Part shown: positions 9,012 to 18,458 of the stretch, in pieces
Numbering within the stretch: the first letter of the stretch is position 1
Layout: each line of letters opens with the position of its first letter
Made by a program: the position numbers and the translations under genes
DNA from: Corallococcus sp.
GTDB taxonomy: Bacteria > Bacillota > Clostridia > Christensenellales > CAG-314
Length of the DNA: 64,000 bases
Direction: 5' to 3'
Assembly (NCBI GenBank): GCA_023665205.1
Contig: JAMPEJ010000002.1
Coordinates: 124,001-188,000 of the forward strand
Notes under the pieces: generated by a model
What the model was told of the DNA's origin: nothing
The model's input: only the letters and a program-made list of their open reading frames with translations
The model's database searches: none

Positions 9012-9782
9012 TTACGGATTGATCACAACTCCGTACAGTTTGTCCAACCAAACGGTACCCAACTTGGAACTTCGCGAGTCTTCGCTTGCATAACGGTTGT
9101 CGCCCATTACGAACACGTGATCTTCTTTGACGGTAAACGCAGTCTCTTCGGAATCGTGCGCGTACAAATTGTTTTTATCGTTGAGAGGAATTTGAAAATA
9201 AGGCACGGTAGACAATTCGCCGCCCGACTCCGTGTAAAACTGCGCCTGTTTGCCGTGACGGTAGTATACGTTGTCCCCCTCGTTTTCTCTGATAATTTTG
9301 CCGTCGGCAGTTTTTATAACCAACACGCAGCGTTTGTCGTCGACTTTTTCCCACCAAATGCTGTCACCGCCTACGGCAACCACACGCTTGATGTACTTTT
9401 CGTATTGTCCGCCGGACTTGGCGTCGGCTCCGGTTGCAAACTCTCCCAAAAACTTGTTTACGCTCTTTACGTAGAATACTATCACGTCGCCGCGTTTGGG
9501 TGTTACGGCCTTGTTCACCCACACCACGTCGCCGTTTTCGTAATTGGGCATCATGGATATACCGGAGACTCCGATGTTGCTTACCCAAAACCATTTAAGC
9601 AGCAAGCACCCCACAAATACCACAATCGCAACAACCAACAAAACGGTCAGTATTTTACTTATCTTGCGTTTGCGGTTTTGGGCGGCGGTACCGCCGGAAG
9701 TTGCTTTTTCACCGGTGTCGAAATCTTGCGAGGATTCGTCCGCATGTAAATTATTTTGTTTATGGTCGTCTTTATTTTCCAA
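9012..9782 (-). CDS. lepB: Signal peptidase I
   Basis: Membrane-bound serine protease that removes signal peptides from exported proteins. After a charged, unstructured N-terminus of about 45 residues comes one transmembrane segment (about 47-72), then the nucleophile box SGISMMPNYENGD, the lysine box YIKRVVAVGGDSI and the GDNRYASEDSRSS box. The only plausible start is TTG at 9782, which overlaps the end of the DUF951 gene. AAGGCGG lies upstream, so low-efficiency coupled initiation is likely. The protein has 256 residues. Confidence 0.93.
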   Translation of the reverse strand: MENKDDHKQNNLHADESSQDFDTGEKATSGGTAAQNRKRKISKILTVLLVVAIVVFVGCLLLKWFWVSNIGVSGISMMPNYENGDVVWVNKAVTPKRGDVIVFYVKSVNKFLGEFATGADAKSGGQYEKYIKRVVAVGGDSIWWEKVDDKRCVLVIKTADGKIIRENEGDNVYYRHGKQAQFYTESGGELSTVPYFQIPLNDKNNLYAHDSEETAFTVKEDHVFVMGDNRYASEDSRSSKLGTVWLDKLYGVVINP

Positions 9783-9951
9783 CCCGCTTTACCGCCTTAT
9801 GAAATTTATCGCTGTCCAAAAGTACGGTGTGACCGCATTTGAGACACTTTATTTTGTAATCTGCTCCGACGCGCAATATTTGCCAAGAGTTTCCTCCGCA
9901 CGCATGAGGCTTGCGCGTAGTCACATTGTCTCCAACTTGAAAGTTACTCAT
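9772..9951 (-). CDS. DUF951 family small protein
   Basis: A 59-residue protein beginning MSNFQVGDNVTTRKPHACGG with a second CLKCGHTV stretch. Two cysteine pairs (HACGG and CLKC) and the GADYKIKC segment match the DUF951 family, whose role is unknown; a small metal-binding beta-barrel is plausible. The ATG overlaps the stop codon of the upstream hydrolase gene (ATGA), and its own 3' end overlaps lepB. All three genes are therefore translationally linked. Confidence 0.85.
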   Translation of the reverse strand: MSNFQVGDNVTTRKPHACGGNSWQILRVGADYKIKCLKCGHTVLLDSDKFHKAVKRVGK

Positions 9952-11597
9952 ACCAAAAACACGTTGTTGACGATAAATTCATCGTCCGCCACAAATGAAA
10001 GCATTTGCACCTGTTCGTCGTCGGACATTTGATGCGCGTCTTCCATGGAATGAAAGTTGGAATAATCCAGTGTTACGCGCTGCCACTTGCCGTCTCCGGA
10101 CAGTTGCACGGTTTGTACGTAACTGTTATTTTCTTTTCCGAAATCGCACATCGCTATTACGCTTAGCGTCTGCGCTACATTGCAGCACACGTCAAAACTG
10201 ACGGTAAATACGTCCACTCCGTTTACGCAAGGATCGTTCAAAGCAAAGGTAGCCATTGCTTTGCCTTTGGCTCCTTCTATATCCAGATAACCTTTGCAAT
10301 ACTCTACTTTGTGCTTATCGCCGTGCCATGATTCGCTTTTGCCGACGGCTATCATACGGCTGTCTGCAGAACCGGAATAGACGCTACGCACGGGAATTTT
10401 CAGGTTGGTCGCGCCTTCTACGTCAATTTCGCAAAGCGCGGTCGTTATATCCACAGCTCCGTGTATCAACGCAAAAGCGGCAATTTTGCAATTTGCCGAA
10501 TACAGATCCAACGTTGCGATATACCCTTCATCGCTCTTTTTCATCGTTGCCTGCACCCAGTTGCGCGCGCGATTGTCCGCGTTGCGGCAATACCACAGCT
10601 CGATCTTGCCCGTATTGTCCGGAGCTTCGACCTTGACGCAGCGGTTTCCCTGTTCGTCGGTAAAGGGTTCCAAAGTCACGTCCTCGTTTGCGGTAGCGCC
10701 TTTAAGCCACTTTACTATCGAACGCGTATATTCGTCCGGCAAATATTCCATAACGTCCGGCAGCAACAGCATACGGCTGTCGTCGTTTAGCCTGTAATAC
10801 ATTTTATCGGTACTTACCGCGTCCACGTATGGGCTGATAGCCGAACACACGACGTACACGGGAACAGTCGTTTGCATTGCGTAGCTTTGCGGTGCGATTC
10901 CGGCCGTCCACATTTGACGTTTTTCCTCGTAGTTTAACCTGTCCGTCAATTCGTCCTCGGCAAGTTCCGCTGCAATGTCCTTTTCATCGTCGCCTTCGTA
11001 CGGCGGATATTCGCGATACAAACTGCCGAACACTACCGCGCCGCTCTGTATGCGTTTGTCCGTGCCTAATACGACCGCGCCTACGGATACTCCTTTTTTG
11101 ACAGTCACTACGGAAACGGATTTGGCGTTTTGGTTTTGAAGAAGATAAGTAACTGCGCGCATAGAGTTGAGCGCGTAATCGTAAATTTTGGATTGTTTGG
11201 CGTTGTCGCCGACGTAAAAATAACTTTGAGCGCTGTCGCCGTTGCAGTAATCCAACGAAGAAGGATACAAAGTGCACAGACCGTCGGTGCATCGTCCGGC
11301 GTAATCGATAGCCATTGCAACAAAGCCGTTTTGCGCCCAATACTTCAATTCATCTTCGTCTATCGGGTTTTTGTAACTGTCGATAATAAGTACCGCAGGT
11401 TTTGCCGTTTTAGACGCTTTTTGGCATACCTTGGCAAGCACGCGGGTTTTGCCGTCGGCAACCGTACGCCCGGTAAAATATACCGTTTGCGTAACGATTC
11501 CGTCTTGTTCCGCAGTTTTTAGCAGGTTGATGTCCAACGGTTCGGCTGCGGGATCGAAATCTTGCCATAATGCGGCAGACGTCAAAAATTTTTCCAT
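9948..11597 (-). CDS. Alpha/beta-hydrolase-like protein
   Basis: A 549-residue protein without signal peptide. The N-terminal half resembles esterases of the acetylxylan-esterase/dienelactone-hydrolase type: a strand AVLIIDSYKNP, NGFVAMAIDYAGRC, and a GVSVG motif near residue 170 that fits a nucleophile elbow (GxSxG). The C-terminal third (about 390-549) is beta-rich and may be a jelly-roll accessory domain. The substrate is unknown and the family assignment is tentative, because the His and Asp of the triad cannot be placed securely. It is co-transcribed with the DUF951 and signal peptidase genes. Confidence 0.55.
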   Translation of the reverse strand: MEKFLTSAALWQDFDPAAEPLDINLLKTAEQDGIVTQTVYFTGRTVADGKTRVLAKVCQKASKTAKPAVLIIDSYKNPIDEDELKYWAQNGFVAMAIDYAGRCTDGLCTLYPSSLDYCNGDSAQSYFYVGDNAKQSKIYDYALNSMRAVTYLLQNQNAKSVSVVTVKKGVSVGAVVLGTDKRIQSGAVVFGSLYREYPPYEGDDEKDIAAELAEDELTDRLNYEEKRQMWTAGIAPQSYAMQTTVPVYVVCSAISPYVDAVSTDKMYYRLNDDSRMLLLPDVMEYLPDEYTRSIVKWLKGATANEDVTLEPFTDEQGNRCVKVEAPDNTGKIELWYCRNADNRARNWVQATMKKSDEGYIATLDLYSANCKIAAFALIHGAVDITTALCEIDVEGATNLKIPVRSVYSGSADSRMIAVGKSESWHGDKHKVEYCKGYLDIEGAKGKAMATFALNDPCVNGVDVFTVSFDVCCNVAQTLSVIAMCDFGKENNSYVQTVQLSGDGKWQRVTLDYSNFHSMEDAHQMSDDEQVQMLSFVADDEFIVNNVFLV

Positions 11598-11711
11598 AAC
11601 TCGAAATTTAGCCTCTTTGATATTTTTGCAAGTGACCGTGCTACAAAAAAACCGGTCAAAATTTTAACCGTAAAACGCACTAGGCGCGCAACGTAGGCAT
11701 ATTGTAGCACA

Positions 11712-11763
11712 AATAAAAAATATGCGCAATAATTACGCGCGTGTTTATATTGAGCGTAATTGC
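11712..11763 (-). terminator. Terminator after rlmH
   Basis: Arms around GCAATAATTACGC (11726-11738) and GCGTAATTGC (11754-11763) pair with a small bulge and are followed on the minus strand by ATATTTTTTATTT. The rest of 11598-11777 shows no gene. Confidence 0.6.
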
Positions 11764-11777
11764 GGACAAAAAAAGTC

Positions 11778-12248
11778 CTATTTATGATACGGAACGTTGT
11801 GCTTTATGGTGCAGGCGCGATACAATTGTTCGCACAATACTACCCTGAACAACTGGTGCGGCAAAGTAATTTTGCCGAAAGACACTCGGTAATCGGCGCG
11901 CTGCTTGACTTCGTCGGACAAACCGTGACTGCCGCCTATAACGAAAGTTACCGTCGAATCGGACAAAGAAATCTTTTCTATCAACGCAGCCAAACTTTCG
12001 CTGTCGCAGGGTGTACCGCTTATATCCAGCGCCACCAAGCATCCCTCCGTCTTTTGCAAAATATTTCTACCTTCCGTCTGCAAAATTTTTTGAACCTGAC
12101 TGTCATTGGGAACGCCGCAAAAAGTACATTCGTCCACTTCCGTTATTTGCATGGATGCAAAACGGCTAGTGCGTTTGACGTATTCCGCTACGGCTTCGCG
12201 AAAGTAACTCTCTTTGATTTTCCCAACTGCTACGACGTTGAATTTCAT
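11778..12248 (-). CDS. rlmH: 23S rRNA (pseudouridine-1915-N3) methyltransferase
   Basis: SPOUT-fold methyltransferase of 156 residues, the standard length for RlmH. It modifies helix 69 of 23S rRNA at the subunit interface. The sequence starts MKFNVVAVGKIKESYFREA and carries the knot signatures FVIGGSHGLSDEVKQRAD and LPHQLFRVVLCEQLYRA. The ATG at 12248 overlaps the stop of the protease gene (ATGA). Confidence 0.96.
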   Translation of the reverse strand: MKFNVVAVGKIKESYFREAVAEYVKRTSRFASMQITEVDECTFCGVPNDSQVQKILQTEGRNILQKTEGCLVALDISGTPCDSESLAALIEKISLSDSTVTFVIGGSHGLSDEVKQRADYRVSFGKITLPHQLFRVVLCEQLYRACTIKHNVPYHK

Positions 12249-13162
12249 TGAAATAACCCCGCTACCCACAACGCCAAACAAGCGGCGGAAGAAACTATCA
12301 AAATTATAAGAGACGCATTGTCTGTTTTTACAGACGCCTGTTCGTCTTCCACACTTTCGTTCCAACGGCTTTTTGTAGTAAACAAGTAACCGACAACGCT
12401 GCCGGCAAATCCCAAAGCGCCTACAAGCGCGAAGATCCAAGCGTACTCTCCGACAAAAATTTGCGCATCAACCGTAAACGTAAGCACTACGGCAAGTACG
12501 TTGTTGAAAAAGTGTACGCATACGGTAGTCCAAATACTGCCGCTACGAAAATACAGCAATGCCAAAAACGCGCCCAAAACAAATTGATGCACGGTTTGCG
12601 CCGCGCTTAGGTGAAACAAAGCAAAAAGTCCGCCGCAAATTGCCAAACTTGCAAGTTTGTTTTTGTTGTCCTTAACGCTTGCGGAAATCGTACCTCTAAA
12701 CAAAAATTCCTCCGTAAAAGACGGGACGATACACGCGACGACGAGCATAAGCGGGACAAGCGCGGAAACGGGCAGGTTCATCGGCATGGAAGTTTGCGGA
12801 CGTTTTAGCCCCATAAGTTCGAACAGATCTAAAAACCACTCGTTGACAGGAAGCATAAACGATATTAAAAACACAGTCGCAAGACACCCCCAAGCAACGT
12901 GCGTTACGGGAGGTTTTTCCTTTACCTTACATGCCTGTAACAGATCGGTTTTAGACAATTTTGCGTAAATAAAGGGAACGCAGCCCAAGATCAAAGCATA
13001 CACGGTTTGAAGCGTCCAATACGCCCAATCTACGTATTGTTTTGTTTCGGCGTCGTAAAACTTTGAAAACGCCAAAGACAGCGTAATTTGCAAAACCAAC
13101 ATAACAAGGACTGTTAAACCGAAACTTTTGCCCAAGTCGTTTTTGTTGTAGGAAGTCCTCAT
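12245..13162 (-). CDS. CPBP family intramembrane glutamic endopeptidase
   Basis: Multi-pass membrane protein of 305 residues with the three Abi/CPBP motifs: EEFLFRG (about residue 150), FALFHLS (about 185) and HFFNN (about 220). In bacteria the family processes or protects peptides at the membrane, and some members give immunity to bacteriocins. There is no bacteriocin gene nearby, so the role is open. It lies between rlmH and the MBL hydrolase with four-base overlaps on both sides. Confidence 0.87.
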   Translation of the reverse strand: MRTSYNKNDLGKSFGLTVLVMLVLQITLSLAFSKFYDAETKQYVDWAYWTLQTVYALILGCVPFIYAKLSKTDLLQACKVKEKPPVTHVAWGCLATVFLISFMLPVNEWFLDLFELMGLKRPQTSMPMNLPVSALVPLMLVVACIVPSFTEEFLFRGTISASVKDNKNKLASLAICGGLFALFHLSAAQTVHQFVLGAFLALLYFRSGSIWTTVCVHFFNNVLAVVLTFTVDAQIFVGEYAWIFALVGALGFAGSVVGYLFTTKSRWNESVEDEQASVKTDNASLIILIVSSAACLALWVAGLFQ

Positions 13163-13926
13163 ACGGTAACCTCGTTTTCGTATTGATCTGCGACGTAAAC
13201 GTTGACGTCCTTGCCCACGACGACGCCGCGCTTTGAATACGCTTCGTTGACGGCGGAAAGGGCGGCTTGCTTAGTGTTGTTCTGCTGCGAAAGGTGCGCT
13301 AAAATCACATTTTTGACGTTACTGTCCGCAAGTTGAGCCAGTACGTCCGACGCTTGCGCATTGGATAAATGTCCGTACTTGGAATTGATACGGTTTTTGA
13401 GATAGAACGGATAACTGCCGTTCCATAACATATCGAAGTCGTGATTACTTTCCAAAATAACCGTTTGACACGGAGCCAAAAACGGTACCAGTTCCGCCGA
13501 CGGCTCTCCCGTATCCGTAACTGCCGCAACGCTTGTATTTGACGAAGTAAAACGGTAACCGAAACAGTTGCGCGAATCGTGCGAACATCTATACGTATGC
13601 ACTGATACGTCGTCTACTTCGAAAAAACCGTCTACTTCTTCAACGTTGTACACGCTTTGCATTTGCAGAAACGTTGCCACAAGCGGCGGCGCAAACACCT
13701 TGGTGCGGTAATTGCGCGACCATGCCGGCAGCGCCGATATATGGTCGGAATGCTCGTGAGTGACGACTATCGCCGCGATTTCCCGCGGAGCAACGCCCAA
13801 ACTTTTAAGTTTTGCCTGTATCGCGCGGAATCCGTAGCCCGCGTCCAAAAGCAGCGCCGTTTTATCTGTACGTACAAGCGTACAGTTGCCGCGACTTCCG
13901 GAAAACAGAGGAGTGACAGTTATCAT
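13159..13926 (-). CDS. MBL-fold metallo-hydrolase, YycJ/WalJ-like
   Basis: Metallo-beta-lactamase fold protein of 255 residues with the metal motif THEHSDHISAL (about 54-64), a start MITVTPLFSGSRGNCTLV and late HLSNAQASDVL and ILAHLSQQNN segments. This matches the YycJ/WalJ branch, often near the WalKR locus and linked to cell-wall or DNA metabolism. The frame also permits an ATG at 13935, but a perfect -10 box sits directly against that codon, so the ATG at 13926 is preferred. Neither start has a Shine-Dalgarno site. Confidence 0.88.
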   Translation of the reverse strand: MITVTPLFSGSRGNCTLVRTDKTALLLDAGYGFRAIQAKLKSLGVAPREIAAIVVTHEHSDHISALPAWSRNYRTKVFAPPLVATFLQMQSVYNVEEVDGFFEVDDVSVHTYRCSHDSRNCFGYRFTSSNTSVAAVTDTGEPSAELVPFLAPCQTVILESNHDFDMLWNGSYPFYLKNRINSKYGHLSNAQASDVLAQLADSNVKNVILAHLSQQNNTKQAALSAVNEAYSKRGVVVGKDVNVYVADQYENEVTV

Positions 13927-13935
13927 AACGGACAT

Positions 13936-13964
13936 ATTATACCACGTTTGGGAAAAGTAGACAA
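13936..13964 (-). promoter_or_regulatory. Promoter giving a nearly leaderless transcript
   Basis: On the minus strand TTGTCT and a perfect TATAAT are spaced by 17 bases. Transcription should start near 13929, about three bases before the ATG at 13926. Confidence 0.65.
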
Positions 13965-13982
13965 TATATTTGCATCGGCAAC

Positions 13983-14009
13983 AAAAAAGGCAGCTGCATG
14001 GCAGTTGCC
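13983..14009 (-). terminator. Terminator after the MFS symporter gene
   Basis: Stem of 9 positions with one A-C mismatch (13989-13997 with 14001-14009), a three-base loop, then six T on the minus strand. Confidence 0.85.
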
Positions 14010-14022
14010 CTTGATATTCGTA

Positions 14023-15681
14023 TTACAGTTGAGACAACAGTTCTTCGCGGGTTTTGGCGAAGTCCTCGGTATCCTTGTCGGCGCGGGCGTTTGCTTCCAC
14101 GATCTTTTGCTGTAAATCTTTGGTAAGTTTGTAACGGAAAGCGATCACGCAACCGATTGCCATGATAATTATCGGTAACACGGCAAAGCAGATACGGATA
14201 GCCCATTGCGCGCCCGTAGACTGAGAAAGAGGCAAAAGCTGCACGTTGCCGTTACCGACGGTATATTTGAACGTTTCGTAAACGCCGCTTACGCCGTTAG
14301 TAAGTTTATCCACGGCAATGCCGGACATTTCGCTGAATTTGGAAAGAGACACATAGTCGGTTTCAACGTAGCCGGCAAGACCGATTACAAGCGGCGGAAT
14401 GGCAAGACCGATTGCCTGCGCGGTAGTATTGAGGAAGTTGGTGATACCGGAGAAAGCGCCTTCGGTACGCTCGCCGAAGTACAGTTCGCCAACGTCGCAA
14501 ACGTCGCCGAAACTGCTGTGAGGCACAAACACCGTGCCGCCGATACCGAAGCCGAGCGCAAGCCCGATAATCATGAGCGCCCAGTCGGGAGTACCCGAAG
14601 CAATAGACTTGATGTTGCCGGCGTCGTTAAGAATAGGAGTGCCGGATTCGCCCGGAAGGAACATACATATTGCGGCAACGCCCATCCAAATAAACGCTCC
14701 TGTGAGATAAGCAAAGCGCTTGGAGCGGACTTTTACCAGTTTGAGGTAGAAAGGCAGCGCCACAGCCTGAGCAACGAACATAAGAGCGGCCGCAACCGTC
14801 GCTATGGGAAAACGGGAAATGCCGTCGGTCGTAACTAGACGGTACGATTCACTACGCAAATAGAAGTCGCACAACGTAAAGAAGAAACTGGACATCATCG
14901 CCATAGCCATGCTGGTACACATTTGCATACCGAGATACTGGCGGTAAGTTTTGACTTTGAGCGGGCGTACAAATTCTTTGAAACTGAATTTGCTTTTCAC
15001 CGCGGGAGTAACAATTTGCTCCTTGGAGAAAATTGCCGCGACAAGTATGGACGCCATAAAAATTACGCCGAATATCGCCGCCATGATTATGTAGCAGATG
15101 CCGCCGTCCTTTGCAGCCTTTTCGGGACTTGCGATCATACCCGGAACGGCAACGCAAATAGTACTACTTACAATAGAAAACGCCAAACGCACTGCGTTAG
15201 TTTTGTTGCGTTCGTTAAAGTCGTCGGTCATTTCGCTGGCGTGCGAATAGTACGGAATAAGCACGAAACTTTGCGCCGTGGCATACAGCATATAAACGAT
15301 TACGACAAACACGCATTTCAACGCCGTGCTGTCCGTAATAAGATTCCACGGGAAAAACAACAGCACAAGTCCTACAAGCACAGGCGCCGCGCAAATCAAC
15401 ATAAACCAACGGCGTTTACCGAATTTGCCCGGATTTTTGGCGTCGGTAATTTTGCCGATAAACGGGTCGATTATGCCGTCCCAAATTTTGGTAAGCAATA
15501 GCATCCAAGTGAGGTGCACCATCGGTATGCCAACGACCAACGTTAAAAACGGCGTAAACAAAAAGTTGATAATATTGAAACTGCCGCCGCCGAAAATATC
15601 GCCGCATGCAAAGGCAAGTTTGTTGCCTAAGCGCACTTTGCCTTTTGGGAGCGAAACTTCGCCCGATTTGTTTTTTGCCAT
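14023..15681 (-). CDS. MFS transporter, glycoside-pentoside-hexuronide:cation symporter type
   Basis: Polytopic transporter of 552 residues resembling MelB/GPH permeases. The N-terminus runs KLAFACGDIFGGGSFNIINF, then WDGIIDPFIGKITDAKNP, which matches the cation-binding helix region with its conserved Asp residues, and a late SFGDVCDVGELYFGERTEG segment typical of the family. It would bring in a sugar or glycoside with Na+ or H+. It is about 90 residues longer than MelB, through a loop near residues 330-370 and a charged C-terminal tail. No sugar hydrolase adjoins it, so the substrate is unknown. Confidence 0.88.
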   Translation of the reverse strand: MAKNKSGEVSLPKGKVRLGNKLAFACGDIFGGGSFNIINFLFTPFLTLVVGIPMVHLTWMLLLTKIWDGIIDPFIGKITDAKNPGKFGKRRWFMLICAAPVLVGLVLLFFPWNLITDSTALKCVFVVIVYMLYATAQSFVLIPYYSHASEMTDDFNERNKTNAVRLAFSIVSSTICVAVPGMIASPEKAAKDGGICYIIMAAIFGVIFMASILVAAIFSKEQIVTPAVKSKFSFKEFVRPLKVKTYRQYLGMQMCTSMAMAMMSSFFFTLCDFYLRSESYRLVTTDGISRFPIATVAAALMFVAQAVALPFYLKLVKVRSKRFAYLTGAFIWMGVAAICMFLPGESGTPILNDAGNIKSIASGTPDWALMIIGLALGFGIGGTVFVPHSSFGDVCDVGELYFGERTEGAFSGITNFLNTTAQAIGLAIPPLVIGLAGYVETDYVSLSKFSEMSGIAVDKLTNGVSGVYETFKYTVGNGNVQLLPLSQSTGAQWAIRICFAVLPIIIMAIGCVIAFRYKLTKDLQQKIVEANARADKDTEDFAKTREELLSQL

Positions 15682-15686
15682 AATAT

Positions 15687-16115
15687 TTACTCCTTGATCC
15701 GCTTATAGTAGAAGATTTCCTTAACTTCGCCGTAATCTATCTCGCCGAATTTTACGTATCGAAGTTTTTCGTAAAAGGCCGGCGCTTGAAAATCGTACGT
15801 ACTTAAATGCGCCGTTTTACAGCCTATTTCCGAAGCTCTCCGTTCCGCCTCTGCAAGCAATCTGCTTGCAATACCGTTACCGCGGCAGTCTTTTCGCGTC
15901 CACACGGTATCGATATACAAAATATCCCACATGACCGCGTAAGCTAAAACGCCGCCGACGATTTCGCCGTCCTTTTTGGCGCAGACGTTGACGGGAACGA
16001 AGGCTTTGTCAAAAGAAAAGGGTTTTACCTTTTGTATTTCTTGCAGCAAACTGTCGTCCAAAAATTCCGCTTCGTCGCTGTCCGGCACGCAAATTTCGTA
16101 ATTGAAGTTTTTCAT
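15687..16115 (-). CDS. GNAT family N-acetyltransferase
   Basis: A 142-residue acetyltransferase domain. The strand IDTVWTRKDCRGNGIASRLL (about 79-98) carries the acetyl-CoA pyrophosphate loop RxxGxA, followed by AERRASEIGCKTAHLSTYDFQ and the terminal FYEKLRYVKFGEI. I start it at the ATG at 16115 because an upstream alternative (16157) would run into ychF. The acceptor substrate is unknown. Confidence 0.83.
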   Translation of the reverse strand: MKNFNYEICVPDSDEAEFLDDSLLQEIQKVKPFSFDKAFVPVNVCAKKDGEIVGGVLAYAVMWDILYIDTVWTRKDCRGNGIASRLLAEAERRASEIGCKTAHLSTYDFQAPAFYEKLRYVKFGEIDYGEVKEIFYYKRIKE

Positions 16116-16131
16116 TATTTTTGTACGTAAC

Positions 16132-17223
16132 CTACACGTTGAAACGGAATAGCACAACGTCTCCGTCTTTTATCACGTAGTCTTTTCCTTCGCTACGGAT
16201 CTTGCCGTGTTCCTTTGCTTGATTGTAACCGCCCAACTCCAACAGAGTTTGCCAATCCACAACTTCCGCGCGTATAAATCCTTTTTCAAAATCACTGTGT
16301 ATTTTGCCGGCGGCCTGCGGGGCTTTGGTACCTGCTTCAACCGTCCAAGCGCGGGTTTCCTTTTCGCCTGCGGTAAGATAACTGACGAGATGCAACAGTT
16401 TGTAGCACTTTTTGACCAAACGGTTAAGTCCGCTTTCTTCTATTCCGTAACTTTCCAAAAACATTGACTTTTCGTCATCGGCAAGGTTGGACAACTCCTC
16501 CTCTACTTTGGCGCAAATAACCAACGTTTCCGCACGCTCGGCAGCGGCTTTTTGCTCAACCGTCTGCACATAGGCGTTTTTCGGTGCGGAAAGGTCGCTT
16601 TCCGTAATGTTAGCGGCGTATATAACTGGTTTGGACGTCAGCAAAAACATTTGCTCTACCGCAATTATTTCCTCTTCATCCAATTCCATCGTGCGGACGG
16701 GTTGTTCGCTTTCCAAGTGAGCAAGAATGCGCTGCAACAAGTCGGCTTCTATTTTATACTTTTTGTCGCCGGTCTTTTGCATGCTTTGAGCCTTGTTCAG
16801 ACGTGCGTTGACAGTTTCTATATCCGCCAAGATAAGTTCCAAATTTATGGTATCCATATCCGCGGACGGATCTATCCTGTCGCTTACGTGCGTGATATTG
16901 CTGTCTTCGAAACAACGCACCACGTGCACGATCGCATCCACCTCGCGTATGTGACTTAAAAACTTGTTGCCTAAGCCTTCCCCGCGGGAAGCGCCTTTGA
17001 CAAGACCCGCTATATCGACAAACTTCAAATAAGTGGGGGTGATTTTTTTGCTGTCGTACAAAGCGGCAAGCTTTCCCAAACGCTCGTCCGGCACGGCCAC
17101 TACGCCTACGTTCGGCTCGATAGTGCAAAAGGGATAATTGGCGATTTCCGCCCCCGCTTGGGTTATTGCGTTAAACAGCGTACTTTTGCCCACGTTGGGC
17201 AAACCGACAACTCCAAGTTTCAT
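16132..17223 (-). CDS. ychF: Redox-regulated ATPase YchF
   Basis: OBG-family P-loop protein of 363 residues, the normal size. It has the Walker [16 protein letters not shown] at residue 6, [30 protein letters not shown] and a C-terminal TGS domain ending [12 protein letters not shown]. YchF prefers ATP to GTP and associates with ribosomes, with roles in stress adaptation. It is followed 16 bases downstream by the GNAT gene. Confidence 0.97.
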   Translation of the reverse strand: MKLGVVGLPNVGKSTLFNAITQAGAEIANYPFCTIEPNVGVVAVPDERLGKLAALYDSKKITPTYLKFVDIAGLVKGASRGEGLGNKFLSHIREVDAIVHVVRCFEDSNITHVSDRIDPSADMDTINLELILADIETVNARLNKAQSMQKTGDKKYKIEADLLQRILAHLESEQPVRTMELDEEEIIAVEQMFLLTSKPVIYAANITESDLSAPKNAYVQTVEQKAAAERAETLVICAKVEEELSNLADDEKSMFLESYGIEESGLNRLVKKCYKLLHLVSYLTAGEKETRAWTVEAGTKAPQAAGKIHSDFEKGFIRAEVVDWQTLLELGGYNQAKEHGKIRSEGKDYVIKDGDVVLFRFNV

Positions 17224-17392
17224 AGGTTACCTCGGTCTAAAATATCGCAAAAATGCGTAAACTTTACAAAACGGAAAATCGGCGGTTTTGCGCGCTTTTG
17301 CAACAGTAATTTACAACGATTTTACTATAAACTTTGTAAAAAGTAAACAAATAACGCAAAAAATAGAGTAAAACGCACGCCCACGGCGGCTT

Positions 17393-17599
17393 AAAGCATT
17401 TTTTTAGGACTTATTCAGGGCTTTACCGAATTTTTGCCCGTAGGAACGTTTGAAACATCGGCCTCCGCTACCGAACTTATTAACATTCACGTTTCAAACG
17501 TTGGATACGTGCAAAACCGACTTATACAAGGAAATATATGACGATATTAGAAAGCATTTTTTTAGGACTTATTCAGGGCTTTACCGAATTTTTGCCCGT
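17393..17599 (+). repeat. Exact 49-bp partial copy of the uppP 5' end, with an inverted repeat between copies
   Basis: Bases 17393-17441 are identical to 17551-17599, which lie inside uppP at about codons 5-21. The upstream copy has no start codon and breaks off after the TEFLPV-coding segment. Between the copies a perfect 12-bp inverted repeat occurs (AACGTTTGAAAC at 17445-17456, GTTTCAAACGTT at 17491-17502) with a 34-base loop. This is either a real local rearrangement or an assembly join. Confidence 0.95.
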
Positions 17600-18296
17600 T
17601 TCCAGCAGCGGACACTTGATGCTGGCGCAAAAACTGTTCGGTATAGACGCCGGTCTGTTTTTCGACGTGATGCTGCACGTAGGCACTCTGCTTGCAGTAG
17701 TTATAGCGTTGCGCAAAAGTTTGTGGCAGACGATACGACACCCTGTTCGCGACAAAAAATTTTTGTACCTTGTAATTGCCAGCATACCGACGTTTGCGTT
17801 GGCTCTACTTGTAAAACTGTTTGTACCTGAAAGCGCCATGGCAATAGTGCTACCTATAGGATTTGCTTTGACGGCGGTACTCATCGTTTTGTCGGAAAAA
17901 CTGACCAAACCCCGACTGCGACTTGACGAAACAAATTTTGTGCCGGCGCTTGTGACGGGTATTACGCAAGGGCTTGCGGTATTTCCCGGATTGTCGCGTA
18001 GCGGCACTACCATCTCCACAATGAAATTTTTCGGTGTCAACGCAAGCGATGCGGCGGAGTTTTCCTTTTTGCTGTCTATACCCGTGATACTGGCAAGCGC
18101 CGTCGTAGAATTGTGGGAAGCGTTACACGCCGCCATAGCCGTGCAATGGTACGTAGTGCTTATAGGCGTTGCCGCAGCTTTCGTATCGGGATTGGTCTCC
18201 GTATGGACCGTAATGCGCGCCGTAAAAAATAAAAGTTGGATCTGGTTTGCCGTATATCTCATCGTACCGTTTGTGCTGTCGCTTATCGTTTTGTGA
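17538..18296 (+). CDS. uppP: Undecaprenyl-diphosphate phosphatase
   Basis: Integral membrane phosphatase (BacA family) of 252 residues that recycles undecaprenyl pyrophosphate to the monophosphate lipid carrier for peptidoglycan; overexpression in other species gives bacitracin resistance. Both catalytic signatures are present: QGFTEFLPVSSSGHLML (about 13-29) and FPGLSRSGTTISTMKFF (about 152-168). AAGGAA precedes the ATG. The complete gene is unaffected by the partial copy upstream. Confidence 0.97.
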   Translation: MTILESIFLGLIQGFTEFLPVSSSGHLMLAQKLFGIDAGLFFDVMLHVGTLLAVVIALRKSLWQTIRHPVRDKKFLYLVIASIPTFALALLVKLFVPESAMAIVLPIGFALTAVLIVLSEKLTKPRLRLDETNFVPALVTGITQGLAVFPGLSRSGTTISTMKFFGVNASDAAEFSFLLSIPVILASAVVELWEALHAAIAVQWYVVLIGVAAAFVSGLVSVWTVMRAVKNKSWIWFAVYLIVPFVLSLIVL

Positions 18297-18317
18297 CGGC
18301 AATAGCAAGCAGTCTGC

Positions 18318-18357
18318 AAAAAGACGCCTGTCCCAGCAACTTGGGACGGGCGTCTTT
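18318..18357 (+). terminator. Terminator after uppP
   Basis: Long GC-rich hairpin with arms AAAGACGCC.GTCCCA and TGGGAC.GGGCGTCTTT. A second small hairpin (AAATCTGTT/AACAGATTT) lies at 18365-18387. Confidence 0.85.
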
Positions 18358-18458
18358 ACGTATATAAATCTGTTGAAAAACAGATTTACAAGCAACACAC
18401 GCGCCGTTATCTAATTACGGCTGCGATATGTATAGCGGATAATTTGGCGCGGAAAATT

